From the NCBI GenBank assembly GCA_019243075.1, contig JAFAUV010000075.1:1-5566 (forward strand): a stretch of DNA of 5,566 nt, given 5' to 3'. Within the stretch, counting starts at the first letter, position 1. Every line of letters starts with the position of its first letter. The notes under the pieces are model-generated. The model had not been told where the DNA came from, did no database searches, and was given only the letters and a program-made list of their open reading frames with translations. Of the stretch, positions 1-5,458 are shown piece after piece. Position numbers and translations under genes: made by a program. The stretch is from Bradyrhizobium sp. (GTDB taxonomy: Bacteria > Pseudomonadota > Alphaproteobacteria > Rhizobiales > Xanthobacteraceae).

Positions 1-1446
1 GATGAGCATCTCCTTGGTCGCGAGATCGAGATGGTTGGTGGGCTCGTCCAGCACCAGGAAGTTCGGCGGATCGTACAGCATCTTCGCCATCACCAGCCGC
101 GCCTTCTCGCCGCCCGAGAGAACGCGACAGCGCTTCTCGACGTCGTCGCCGGAGAATCCGAAACAGCCCGCGAGTGCGCGCAAAGAGCCCTGCCCCGCGG
201 TCGGAAACTGGTCCTCCAGCGACTGGAAAACGGTGCGCTCGCCGTCGAGCAGATCCATCGCGTGCTGGGCGAAATAGCCCATTTTGACGCTGGCGCCAAT
301 GGTCACGCCGCCCGCGTCGGGTTCGGCATCGCCCGCGACCAGTTTCAGCAAGGTCGACTTGACGGCGCCGTTGACGCCCATCACGCACCAGCGCTCCTTT
401 CTGCGGATCATGAAGTCGAAGCCGTGATAGATGCGGCGGCTGCCGTAGCTCTTGTGAACGTTGTTCAGGCTTACGACGTCCTCGCCGGAGCGCGGCGCCG
501 GCTGGAAATCGAACGCTATCGCCTGCCGCCGCCGCGGCGGCTCGACGCGTTCGATCTTCTCCAGCTTCTTGACCCGGCTCTGCACCTGCGCGGCATGCGA
601 GGCGCGCGCCTTGAAACGCTCGATGAATTTGATCTCTTTCGCCAGCATTGCCTGCTGGCGCTCGAATTGCGCCTGCTGCTGCTTCTCGTTGAGCGCGCGT
701 TGCTGTTCGTAGAACTCGTAGTTTCCGGAATAGGTCGTCAGCGAACCCGCATCGATCTCGACCACCTTGGTGACGATGCGGTTGATGAACTCGCGGTCAT
801 GCGAGGTCATCATCAGCGCGCCGTCATAGGCCTGCAGGAACTGCTCGAGCCAGATCAGGCTTTCCAGATCGAGATGGTTGCTCGGCTCGTCCAGCAGCAT
901 CACGTCGGGGCGCATCAGGAGAATGCGCGCCAGCGCCACCCGCATTTTCCAGCCGCCGGAGAGATTTCCGACGTCGTCCTCCATCATCTCCTGGCTGAAG
1001 CTTAGGCCGGCGAGAACCTCCCTCGCCCGCGTTTCCAGCGCGTAGCCGTCGAGCTCCTCGAAGCGGGCCTGCACCTCGCCGTAGCGGGCGATGATCTCCT
1101 CCATCTCGTCGGCGCGATCGGGATCGGCCATCGCGGCCTCGAGCTGCTTCAGCTCGATCGCCACGGCCGCGACCGGACCGGCGCCGTCCATCACCTCGGC
1201 GACCGCGCTGCGGCCCGACATCTCGCCGACATCCTGGCTGAAATAGCCGATGGTGACGCCGCGATCGACCGCGACCTGCCCTTCATCGGGCTGCTCCTGG
1301 CCGGTGATCATCCGAAACAGCGTGGTCTTGCCGGCGCCATTGGGTCCGACGAGACCCGCTTTCTCACCCTTCTGAAGCGCTGCGGAAGCTTCGATGAACA
1401 GGATCTGGTGGCCTTGCTGCTTGCTGATATTGTCGAGGCGGATCAT
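1..1446 (-). CDS. ABC-F family ATPase, ribosome-associated type (C-terminus cut by window edge)
   Basis: This is a soluble protein with two tandem ATP-binding cassettes and no membrane segments. ABC-F proteins bind the ribosomal E site and act in translation rather than transport. The 482 visible codons give NBD1 with Walker A GPNGAGKTT (34-42), signature LSGGW (162-166), Walker B MLLDEPSNHLD (183-193, E187) and switch H216 in TSHDR. A charged, glutamine- and lysine-rich helical linker (about 240-315) fits the interdomain PtIM arm. NBD2 has signature LSGGE (443-447) and Walker B LVLDEPTNHLD with E468. Its Walker A reads GVNGAVKST (357-365): Val362 replaces the invariant glycine before the catalytic Lys363. 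Only some tens of residues are missing if it resembles the shorter, roughly 530-550 residue members. The ATG at 1446 is the natural start (MIRLDNIS), but I see no good Shine-Dalgarno in front of it. The subtype (EttA, Uup, YheS or YbiT) cannot be fixed from motifs alone. Confidence 0.95.
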   Translation of the reverse strand, partial: MIRLDNISKQQGHQILFIEASAALQKGEKAGLVGPNGAGKTTLFRMITGQEQPDEGQVAVDRGVTIGYFSQDVGEMSGRSAVAEVMDGAGPVAAVAIELKQLEAAMADPDRADEMEEIIARYGEVQARFEELDGYALETRAREVLAGLSFSQEMMEDDVGNLSGGWKMRVALARILLMRPDVMLLDEPSNHLDLESLIWLEQFLQAYDGALMMTSHDREFINRIVTKVVEIDAGSLTTYSGNYEFYEQQRALNEKQQQAQFERQQAMLAKEIKFIERFKARASHAAQVQSRVKKLEKIERVEPPRRRQAIAFDFQPAPRSGEDVVSLNNVHKSYGSRRIYHGFDFMIRRKERWCVMGVNGAVKSTLLKLVAGDAEPDAGGVTIGASVKMGYFAQHAMDLLDGERTVFQSLEDQFPTAGQGSLRALAGCFGFSGDDVEKRCRVLSGGEKARLVMAKMLYDPPNFLVLDEPTNHLDLATKEMLI

Positions 1447-1523
1447 GGGCACGCGAGAAAGGAGAAATCGTCGCGGCCGCTCTTAGGGCATCTCGGGCTG
1501 CAGGGAAAGCGTATTCGGCCTGC

Positions 1524-1673
1524 TTAATGCCGCTTGAAATATTGCACGGCGCGCTCGTGCTTTTGCGCCGCCGCGCGGGACTTGAAGGTGCCGAGATTGC
1601 GGCGCTTGCCGGTCTTGGGATCGACCTTGCGGGAATAGAGGCGATACTCGCCGGACGACAGTTTTCGGATCAT
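1524..1673 (-). CDS. 49-residue highly basic conserved-type small protein
   Basis: The reading frame starts MIRKLSSGEYRLYSRK and ends in YFKRH. It has 15 Lys/Arg against three Asp/Glu, so it is strongly cationic and a nucleic-acid or ribosome-binding role is plausible. The pattern 'YRLYSRKVDPKTGKRRNLGTFKSRAAAQKHE', broken by turns at DPKTGK and ending in a helix, resembles the beta-beta-beta-alpha arm-type DNA-binding domain of tyrosine integrases, but no catalytic domain follows. The start at 1673 is supported by an AAGGGAG Shine-Dalgarno seven bases upstream; an upstream ATG at 1727 would place this motif inside the gene. From memory, near-identical short proteins are common in Bradyrhizobium relatives and usually left as hypothetical. 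It lies between the binding-protein gene and the ABC-F gene on the same strand, 87 bases after the former and 77 before the latter. Function unknown. Confidence 0.82.
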   Translation of the reverse strand: MIRKLSSGEYRLYSRKVDPKTGKRRNLGTFKSRAAAQKHERAVQYFKRH

Positions 1674-1680
1674 CGGGATG

Positions 1681-1687
1681 CTCCCTT
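1681..1687 (-). promoter_or_regulatory. Shine-Dalgarno site that fixes the start of the 49-residue gene
   Basis: The minus strand reads AAGGGAG here, seven bases before the ATG at 1673. It supports the 49-residue form over the longer frame that begins at 1727. Confidence 0.75.
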
Positions 1688-1760
1688 GCACATTGGGGAG
1701 AACCAGCGTGGCAGACCGCTGTTCCATGAAAGCGACGGTTGCCTCGCGCTGCCGGCGAAT

Positions 1761-2444
1761 TCAAACCTCAAGTCCGGACTCGCACAGCAGCGGCGCGACC
1801 TCGGGAGAAGCCAGGTATTTCAGGAGCGCGTCGGCCGCTGCGGCGTTCGCAGACGCGGCCATGCGGCCACCGGTGAAGATCGCCGCGGTCTGCAGGCTGA
1901 GCGGGATCGGGCCGACGAGCTCGACGCCTGCGACCTGCTTCAATTCACTGAGCTGTTGGACGGCGAGATCCGCGTCACCACGGATGAGCCGCTCGGCCGT
2001 GAATCCGGTCGTGATGGTCGCCCTGGCGTTGACCGCGGCGGCAATACCGAGCCGCTGGATAAGCTCGGCAAAATAGATGCCGCTGGCGCCGCTGCGCGAA
2101 TAGGCCACCGACCGCGCCTTGAGCAACGCGGCGACGAACGCGGCTTCGGTCGAGATATCGGGATGCGGATCGCCGACCTTGACCGCGAGGCCGACATAGG
2201 AGCGCGCGAGATCGATCCTGCTGGACGCCACGACCGCGCCTTCGGCCAGCAGTTCGTCGAGACCCTCGCGGGTGAGGATGAGCACGTCCGCTTGCTCGCC
2301 TTCGCGCAGGCGCTTCAACAGCCCGACGGTCGGCGCATAATCGGCATCGAGCGTCACGGCCGTCTTCGCCTGGTATTGTCCCGCAAGCTCGACCAGCGCC
2401 CCGCGCAGAGCCAGCGTCGACAGCAGACGCACTACATTCCCCAT
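1761..2444 (-). CDS. ModA-like (molybdate-type) substrate-binding domain protein without signal peptide
   Basis: The 227-residue product has the type II periplasmic binding-protein fold seen in the molybdate/sulfate ABC transporter family (SBP_bac_11 type). Supporting segments are LREGEQADVLIL (47-58), the strand-turn SGASGIYF (118-125) that in relatives lines the ligand cleft, the segment VGPIPLSLQ with a following IFTGG (177-193), and the C-terminal pattern LASPEVAPLL..SGLEV (211-227). The protein begins MGNVVRLLSTLALRGALVEL, going straight into the first strand and helix of the mature domain, with no export signal or lipobox. It therefore probably stays in the cytoplasm, and transport may not be its job. 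ATG 2444 is preferred over ATG 2462 because AGGAG lies six bases before it. No modB or modC genes are adjacent. The ligand cannot be assigned; family assignment is fairly sure, function is not. Confidence 0.85.
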   Translation of the reverse strand: MGNVVRLLSTLALRGALVELAGQYQAKTAVTLDADYAPTVGLLKRLREGEQADVLILTREGLDELLAEGAVVASSRIDLARSYVGLAVKVGDPHPDISTEAAFVAALLKARSVAYSRSGASGIYFAELIQRLGIAAAVNARATITTGFTAERLIRGDADLAVQQLSELKQVAGVELVGPIPLSLQTAAIFTGGRMAASANAAAADALLKYLASPEVAPLLCESGLEV

Positions 2445-2450
2445 TGGCTG

Positions 2451-2455
2451 CTCCT
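2451..2455 (-). promoter_or_regulatory. Shine-Dalgarno site for the ModA-like gene
   Basis: AGGAG on the minus strand sits six bases before ATG 2444. It overlaps the codons that would be used if translation began at ATG 2462, which argues for the 227-residue form. Confidence 0.65.
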
Positions 2456-2534
2456 GCCTCACGCCAGGCGCATTGGTTCAAGATCGTACTCCATGGCGCC
2501 GGCGAAAGCAGCGCAAACGCGCGTCATAAAGCAG

Positions 2535-2568
2535 TGATCCGCCAGAGCGGCGAGGCTCTGACGGATCA
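2535..2568 (-). terminator. Strong hairpin downstream of glnII, probable transcription terminator
   Basis: Arms TGATCCGTCAGAGC and GCTCTGGCGGATCA (minus-strand sense) pair over 14 positions around a six-base loop. The only non-Watson-Crick pair is a U-G wobble in the minus-strand RNA; the plus-strand RNA would have a C/A mismatch there, so the hairpin fits the glnII transcript better. It begins 53 bases after the glnII stop codon. The following bases (CTGCTTTATG) are only weakly T-rich, so the terminator may be inefficient or Rho-assisted. Confidence 0.7.
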
Positions 2569-2620
2569 TGTTCAGCACAGGCGCCCCCGCCCGAGCAGAT
2601 GGTTTGCAGCCGCCTCAGGC

Positions 2621-3655
2621 TCAGGCAGCAGCCTTGGCGCCGGTCGGCACCTCGGAGATCGTCTTCAGGATCTGCGAAGCGATCTGGTAGGGGTCGCCTT
2701 GCGAGTTCGGACGGCGATCCTCGAGATAACCCTTGTAGCCGTTGTTGACGAAGCTGTGCGGAACACGAATGGAGGCGCCGCGATCGGCCACACCGTAGCT
2801 GAATTTATTCCACGGCGCCGTCTCGTGCTTGCCGGTCAAACGCATATGGTTGTCCGGGCCATAGACCGCGATATGGGCATCGATGTTGTTTTCGAACTGC
2901 TTCATCAGCGCTTCGAAATATTCCTTGCCGCCGACCTCGCGCATATATTTGGTCGAGAAGTTGGAGTGCATGCCCGAGCCGTTCCAGTCGGTGTCACCGA
3001 GCGGCTTGCAGTGCCATTCGATGTCGATCTCGTAAGTCTCGCAGAGCCGCATCATCAGATAGCGCGCCATCCACATCTGGTCGGCGGCCGTCTTGGAGCC
3101 TTTCCCGAAAATCTGAAACTCCCACTGGCCCTTCGCCACCTCGGCGTTGATGCCCTCATGATTGATGCCGGCGAACAGGCAAAGGTCGAGATGCTTTTCG
3201 ACGATCTCGCGCGCGACCGAGCCGACATTGTTGTAGCCGACCCCGGTGTAGTACGGACCCTGCGGCGCCGGATAACCCGAAGACGGGAAGCCGAGCGGGC
3301 GGCCGTCCTTATAGAAGAAATATTCCTGCTCGAAACCAAACCAGGCGCCTTCGTCGTCGAGAATGGTGGCGCGCTTGTTGCTCGGGTGCGGGGTCTTGCC
3401 GTCCGGCATCATGACCTCGCACATCACCAGCACGCCGTTGGTGCGCGCTCCGTCCGGGAAGACGGCGACCGGCTTTAGCACGCAATCCGAGCTGTGGCCT
3501 TCGGCCTGCATGGTCGACGAACCGTCGAAGCCCCACAATGGAAGCTGTTCGAGCGTCGGGAAGGACGCAAATTCCTTGATCTGAGTTTTGCCGCGCAAAT
3601 TCGGCGTCGGCGTGTATCCGTCGAGCCAGATGTACTCGAGCCTGTACTTCGTCAT
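2621..3655 (-). CDS. glnII: Glutamine synthetase type II (GSII)
   Basis: It catalyses ATP-dependent formation of glutamine from glutamate and ammonium in the cytoplasm. The 344-residue product is full length for the short, eukaryote-like GSII family of rhizobia, Frankia and Streptomyces, and much shorter than GSI (about 470). Visible landmarks are WGFDGSST (41-48), the metal-binding GFEQEYF (107-113, E109 and E111), NHEGINAEVAKGQWEFQ (165-181, E172 and E179), NGSGMHSNFST (225-235, H230), the ATP/substrate segment around GKHETAPWNKFSYG (275-288), DRGASIRVP (291-299) and EDRRPNSQGDPY (312-323). GSII lacks the adenylylated tyrosine segment of GSI, so control is expected mainly at expression level. 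ATG 3655 is preceded by GAGAGG four bases upstream. A sigma-54 promoter candidate lies at 3751-3766, and a gstI-like gene is divergent at 4210. No key residue appears missing. Confidence 0.98.
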   Translation of the reverse strand: MTKYRLEYIWLDGYTPTPNLRGKTQIKEFASFPTLEQLPLWGFDGSSTMQAEGHSSDCVLKPVAVFPDGARTNGVLVMCEVMMPDGKTPHPSNKRATILDDEGAWFGFEQEYFFYKDGRPLGFPSSGYPAPQGPYYTGVGYNNVGSVAREIVEKHLDLCLFAGINHEGINAEVAKGQWEFQIFGKGSKTAADQMWMARYLMMRLCETYEIDIEWHCKPLGDTDWNGSGMHSNFSTKYMREVGGKEYFEALMKQFENNIDAHIAVYGPDNHMRLTGKHETAPWNKFSYGVADRGASIRVPHSFVNNGYKGYLEDRRPNSQGDPYQIASQILKTISEVPTGAKAAA

Positions 3656-3659
3656 TGAG

Positions 3660-3704
3660 CCTCTCTATCGATGGTCTTATTTCAAAGACGGGAAGACCGA
3701 AAGG
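3660..3704 (-). promoter_or_regulatory. Predicted glnII leader fold covering the ribosome binding site
   Basis: In the minus-strand RNA, CCUUUC (3704-3699) can pair with the Shine-Dalgarno GAGAGG (3665-3660) with one G-U pair. Directly inside it, GGUCUU (3698-3693) pairs perfectly with AAGACC (3678-3673), with a seven-base bulge on the 3' side between the helices. A second GUCUU (3689-3685) can instead pair with AAGAC (3678-3674) around a six-base loop, so two hairpins compete. The pairings are seen directly; a regulatory role is inference. Confidence 0.35.
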
Positions 3705-3750
3705 AATGGTTCCCCGCCCATACCCGGCCATGGTCAGCCGCCCGTCACAA

Positions 3751-3766
3751 AGCATTTAACGTGCCA
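3751..3766 (-). promoter_or_regulatory. Candidate sigma-54 (RpoN) -24/-12 promoter of glnII
   Basis: The minus strand reads TGGCAC, five bases (GTTAA), then ATGCT, against the consensus TGGCAC-N5-TTGCW. The invariant GG and GC are present with exactly ten bases between them; one -12 base differs. Transcription would begin near 3741, giving a leader of about 86 bases. Known rhizobial glnII genes are transcribed from sigma-54, NtrC-dependent promoters, which agrees with this site. Confidence 0.75.
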
Positions 3767-4079
3767 GCCTGCTGCACTGCGGCAGATCGTTCGGGCGTGC
3801 TTTCGGACCGCGCCATCCACAACTTTGTCAGGCATGAGAGGGTGCGGCAAAGCAGCGCGTCGCGCCTTACCATGCCGTGGCAAAATGGCAGCAACGTTGC
3901 CGGATTCCGCTTGATTCCGCGGCACCTGCTCCTTCGCCGGGTGTGGCGACCAAAGCGACGTCAAATCCCGGCAGTGGTCCGGCAGCCGCCCGCGGGACGA
4001 GGACGGTTATTCCCTTGCCCAAGCGTTGGCTGCGCGAAACCCTGCCCTAGCGCGAGGCATCGGCCAAAATGCTTACAAA

Positions 4080-4118
4080 GGATGCAGAAACTGATCGTGA
4101 ATTAATCACATTGCATCC
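4080..4118. repeat. Inverted repeat upstream of the gstI-like gene, possible operator
   Basis: GGATGCA (4080-4086) and TGCATCC (4112-4118) form a perfect seven-base inverted pair whose centres lie 32 bases apart, about three helical turns. Nested inside on nearly the same axis are TGAT (4092-4095) and ATCA (4105-4108), plus an imperfect palindrome GTGAATTAATCAC (4097-4109). The region is AT-richer than its surroundings and lies about 90-130 bases before the ATG, where a promoter or operator is expected. No known regulator consensus is matched convincingly. Confidence 0.3.
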
Positions 4119-4197
4119 GCAACGCCATGACAGATATCGAGTTTGGTAACCACAAGAGAACGAGTCGAGCGCACCATCACGGCAGACGTTGCGGCTC

Positions 4198-4203
4198 AAG
4201 GAG
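4198..4203 (+). promoter_or_regulatory. Shine-Dalgarno site that fixes the start of the gstI-like gene
   Basis: AAGGAG lies six bases before ATG 4210. It falls inside the coding sequence if the in-frame TTG at 4189 were used, so the 69-residue form is preferred. Confidence 0.8.
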
Positions 4204-4209
4204 CTACCG

Positions 4210-4419
4210 ATGAGTGCTATTCTCAACCAGGGATCTGCGAAGATCTATCAATTCCCGGCCGGGGGCCGCGCGGCTCTCGGCGGTCGCAGCTATGGCGAAC
4301 TGAAATCGTCGATCGAGAACGCCCCGCTTGTGAACGAGGCGCTTTGCAGCGGCAGCTGGTACCACGAAGCGGCGATTCAGGAGTCCCTGCCCGGCTTCAA
4401 GCCGACCTGGGAGCATTGA
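4210..4419 (+). CDS. gstI: DUF2735 / GstI-like small protein, probable inhibitor of GlnII expression
   Basis: The 69-residue product has the hallmarks I associate with DUF2735, a family of roughly 60-70 residue proteins of Hyphomicrobiales: an N-terminal GSAKIYQFPAGGR block (8-20), an AALGGR segment (21-26) and a C-terminal GSWYHEAAIQES block (48-59) ending near KPTWEH. In Rhizobium leguminosarum and Sinorhizobium, gstI (glutamine synthetase translational inhibitor) is a small gene divergent from glnII; its product lowers glnII expression post-transcriptionally, and it is expressed when nitrogen is ample. Here the gene faces away from glnII across 554 bases, the same arrangement. There is no signal peptide or membrane segment, and one cysteine (C46). 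It ends at an intrinsic terminator and is probably monocistronic. The coding call is firm; equivalence with GstI rests on synteny and remembered family features. Confidence 0.85.
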   Translation: MSAILNQGSAKIYQFPAGGRAALGGRSYGELKSSIENAPLVNEALCSGSWYHEAAIQESLPGFKPTWEH

Positions 4420-4473
4420 CGGGCTGCCCGTCGCCGGAGCCATGGCTGGATCGCGCGCGGCCGAACCGGTCGC

Positions 4474-4505
4474 AAGTTCAAGAACTGCGCGAAGTTCAAG
4501 GACTG
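4474..4505 (+). repeat. Short direct repeat in the gstI-like 3' untranslated region
   Basis: AAGTTCAAGAACTG (4474-4487) and AAGTTCAAGGACTG (4492-4505) match at 13 of 14 positions with an 18-base period. The first copy contains the small inverted repeat AGTTC-AA-GAACT. The pair sits just before the terminator stem. Purpose unknown; it may be a simple local duplication. Confidence 0.45.
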
Positions 4506-4507
4506 AA

Positions 4508-4542
4508 GGGCCGAAACCAAAGCGTCTCGGCCCATTTTATTT
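4508..4542 (+). terminator. Intrinsic terminator of the gstI-like gene
   Basis: GGGCCGA (4508-4514) and TCGGCCC (4527-4533) form a perfect seven-pair GC-rich stem with a 12-base loop, followed by A and TTTTATTT (4535-4542). It lies 89 bases after the stop codon and separates this gene from the downstream phosphatase gene. Confidence 0.8.
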
Positions 4543-4655
4543 GCTGAACTCGGGTTCGTGCCGATTTTGATTCGCATGCCGCGCAGAGCGGAACCGCCCC
4601 ACCAACCGGCTCAAGGCCATTTCTCTGCCGCAGATGATGGCTTAAGCTGGGTGCG

Positions 4656-5399
4656 ATGACAGAACTCCCCGCCCGTCACCTCAGCCTCGAAGGCGCCAGC
4701 AATTTCCGCGATCTCGGGGGCTATCCAACGTCGGACGGCCGCGCGCTGCGATGGCGGCGGATCTTTCGCTCCAACCATCTTGGCCATCTGACCGAGCAGG
4801 ACATCAAGGTGGTGCGCGGCCTCGGCGTCAAGAGCGCGTTCGATTTCCGCGGCGTCCAGGAGCGTGTCGCTGCAGCCTGCGTCATGGAGGAGATCGCCGT
4901 GCATTCGTTGCCGATCGAACCGACGGTGGTCGCGGCACTACGCGCAAAACTCCAGGCGCGCGCGCTGTCCTCGAGCGACGCGCTGGAGATCATGCGCGAA
5001 TCCTATCGTGGCTATGTCCGCCTCAACACGCACAGCTTCCGCGACCTGTTCGCGCATCTGCTGGCCGACACCGCACCGCTGGTGATCCATTGCACGGCAG
5101 GCAAGGACCGCACCGGCTTTGCCGTCGCGCTGCTGCTGTATGCGCTAGGCGTGCCGGAGAAGGTGATCTCCGAGGACTATCTCCTCACCAACCAGTTCTA
5201 TCGCCGCGACCCCAACTCGGCGCCCGACCTGCCGCTCGATGTCAGGCAGGCCATCGGATCGGTGGAATCATCCTTCCTCGCGGCCGGCTTCGAGGCCATC
5301 AGTACCCAGTACGGCGACCTCGAAGGCTATTTCCGGGATGGGCTTGGTCTCGGAATGCACGAGCGCGCCGAGTTGAAGCAGCGGTACCTCCAGGCCTGA
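4656..5399 (+). CDS. Tyrosine-protein phosphatase, Y_phosphatase3 (MptpB/LipA-like) type
   Basis: The 247-residue product carries the cysteine phosphatase signature HCTAGKDRTG (145-154) with nucleophile C146 and phosphate-binding R152. It shares the N-terminal NFRDLGG block (16-22), a RSNHLGHLT segment (38-46) and a FDFR...E element (62-69) with the family of Mycobacterium PtpB and Listeria LipA. Such enzymes dephosphorylate phosphotyrosine, and some also act on phosphoserine or phosphoinositides by a cysteinyl-phosphate intermediate; the substrate here is unknown. There is no signal peptide, so it is probably cytoplasmic. The helical insert around 91-120 matches the family's variable lid region. 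ATG 4656 gives the family N-terminus directly, although the Shine-Dalgarno (GCTGGG) is weak. It follows the gstI terminator by 113 bases and is probably transcribed separately. All catalytic residues appear intact. Confidence 0.93.
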   Translation: MTELPARHLSLEGASNFRDLGGYPTSDGRALRWRRIFRSNHLGHLTEQDIKVVRGLGVKSAFDFRGVQERVAAACVMEEIAVHSLPIEPTVVAALRAKLQARALSSSDALEIMRESYRGYVRLNTHSFRDLFAHLLADTAPLVIHCTAGKDRTGFAVALLLYALGVPEKVISEDYLLTNQFYRRDPNSAPDLPLDVRQAIGSVESSFLAAGFEAISTQYGDLEGYFRDGLGLGMHERAELKQRYLQA

Positions 5400-5458
5400 T
5401 CCGATCGTGCCGCCGACTGCGGTCCACGCCATCGGATGAGGGCCATCACGCAAGGAAA

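Larger units (their letters stand above)
3656..4209. other. Divergent intergenic region between glnII and the gstI-like gene
   Basis: This 554-base stretch contains no convincing gene. Open frames crossing it (the longest about 144 codons on the plus strand from 3671) are rich in Arg and Pro, lack recognisable motifs and overlap the glnII leader and promoter. It holds the glnII leader (3656 to about 3741), a sigma-54 promoter candidate (3751-3766), a weak NtrC-like element (3832-3845), a ten-base palindrome GCAACGTTGC (3891-3900), a tandem GATTCCGC pair with ten-base period (3903-3920), and an AT-richer stretch with inverted repeats (4080-4118) ahead of the plus-strand gene. Promoter and operator sequences for both genes must lie here. 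Confidence 0.6.

Noticed and set aside
31..1005. Long 324-codon plus-strand open frame
   Set aside because: It lies antisense to the ABC-F gene, whose ATPase motifs are clear, and its translation is low-complexity Leu/Arg/Ala-rich with no recognisable domain. Long antisense frames are common in GC-rich coding DNA.
1716..1734. CAGCG/CGCTG hairpin after the ModA-like gene as a terminator
   Set aside because: The stem is only five pairs and is not followed by a T tract.
2459..2494. Eleven-codon upstream frame (MEYDLEPMRLA) just before the ModA-like gene
   Set aside because: It ends close to the Shine-Dalgarno of the next gene, as a leader peptide might, but has no Shine-Dalgarno of its own and no regulatory codon run. 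Chance cannot be excluded.
2444..3478. 344-codon plus-strand open frame opposite glnII
   Set aside because: It is antisense to a certain glnII gene, has no recognisable motifs, and is explained by GC-rich codon bias.
3878..3893. Plus-strand sigma-54-like sequence TGGCAA-N5-CAGCA
   Set aside because: Three of eleven consensus positions differ, the resulting leader would be about 300 bases, and gstI is not expected to need sigma-54.
3671..4105. Possible 144-residue gene in the glnII upstream region
   Set aside because: It is Arg/Pro-rich without motifs, lacks a convincing Shine-Dalgarno, and overlaps the glnII leader and promoter.
5400..5436. Inverted repeat TCCGAT/ATCGGA between the convergent genes as a bidirectional terminator
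   Set aside because: The arms are only six bases, the loop is 25 bases with only a weak inner CCGC/GCGG stem, and there is no T tract on either side.
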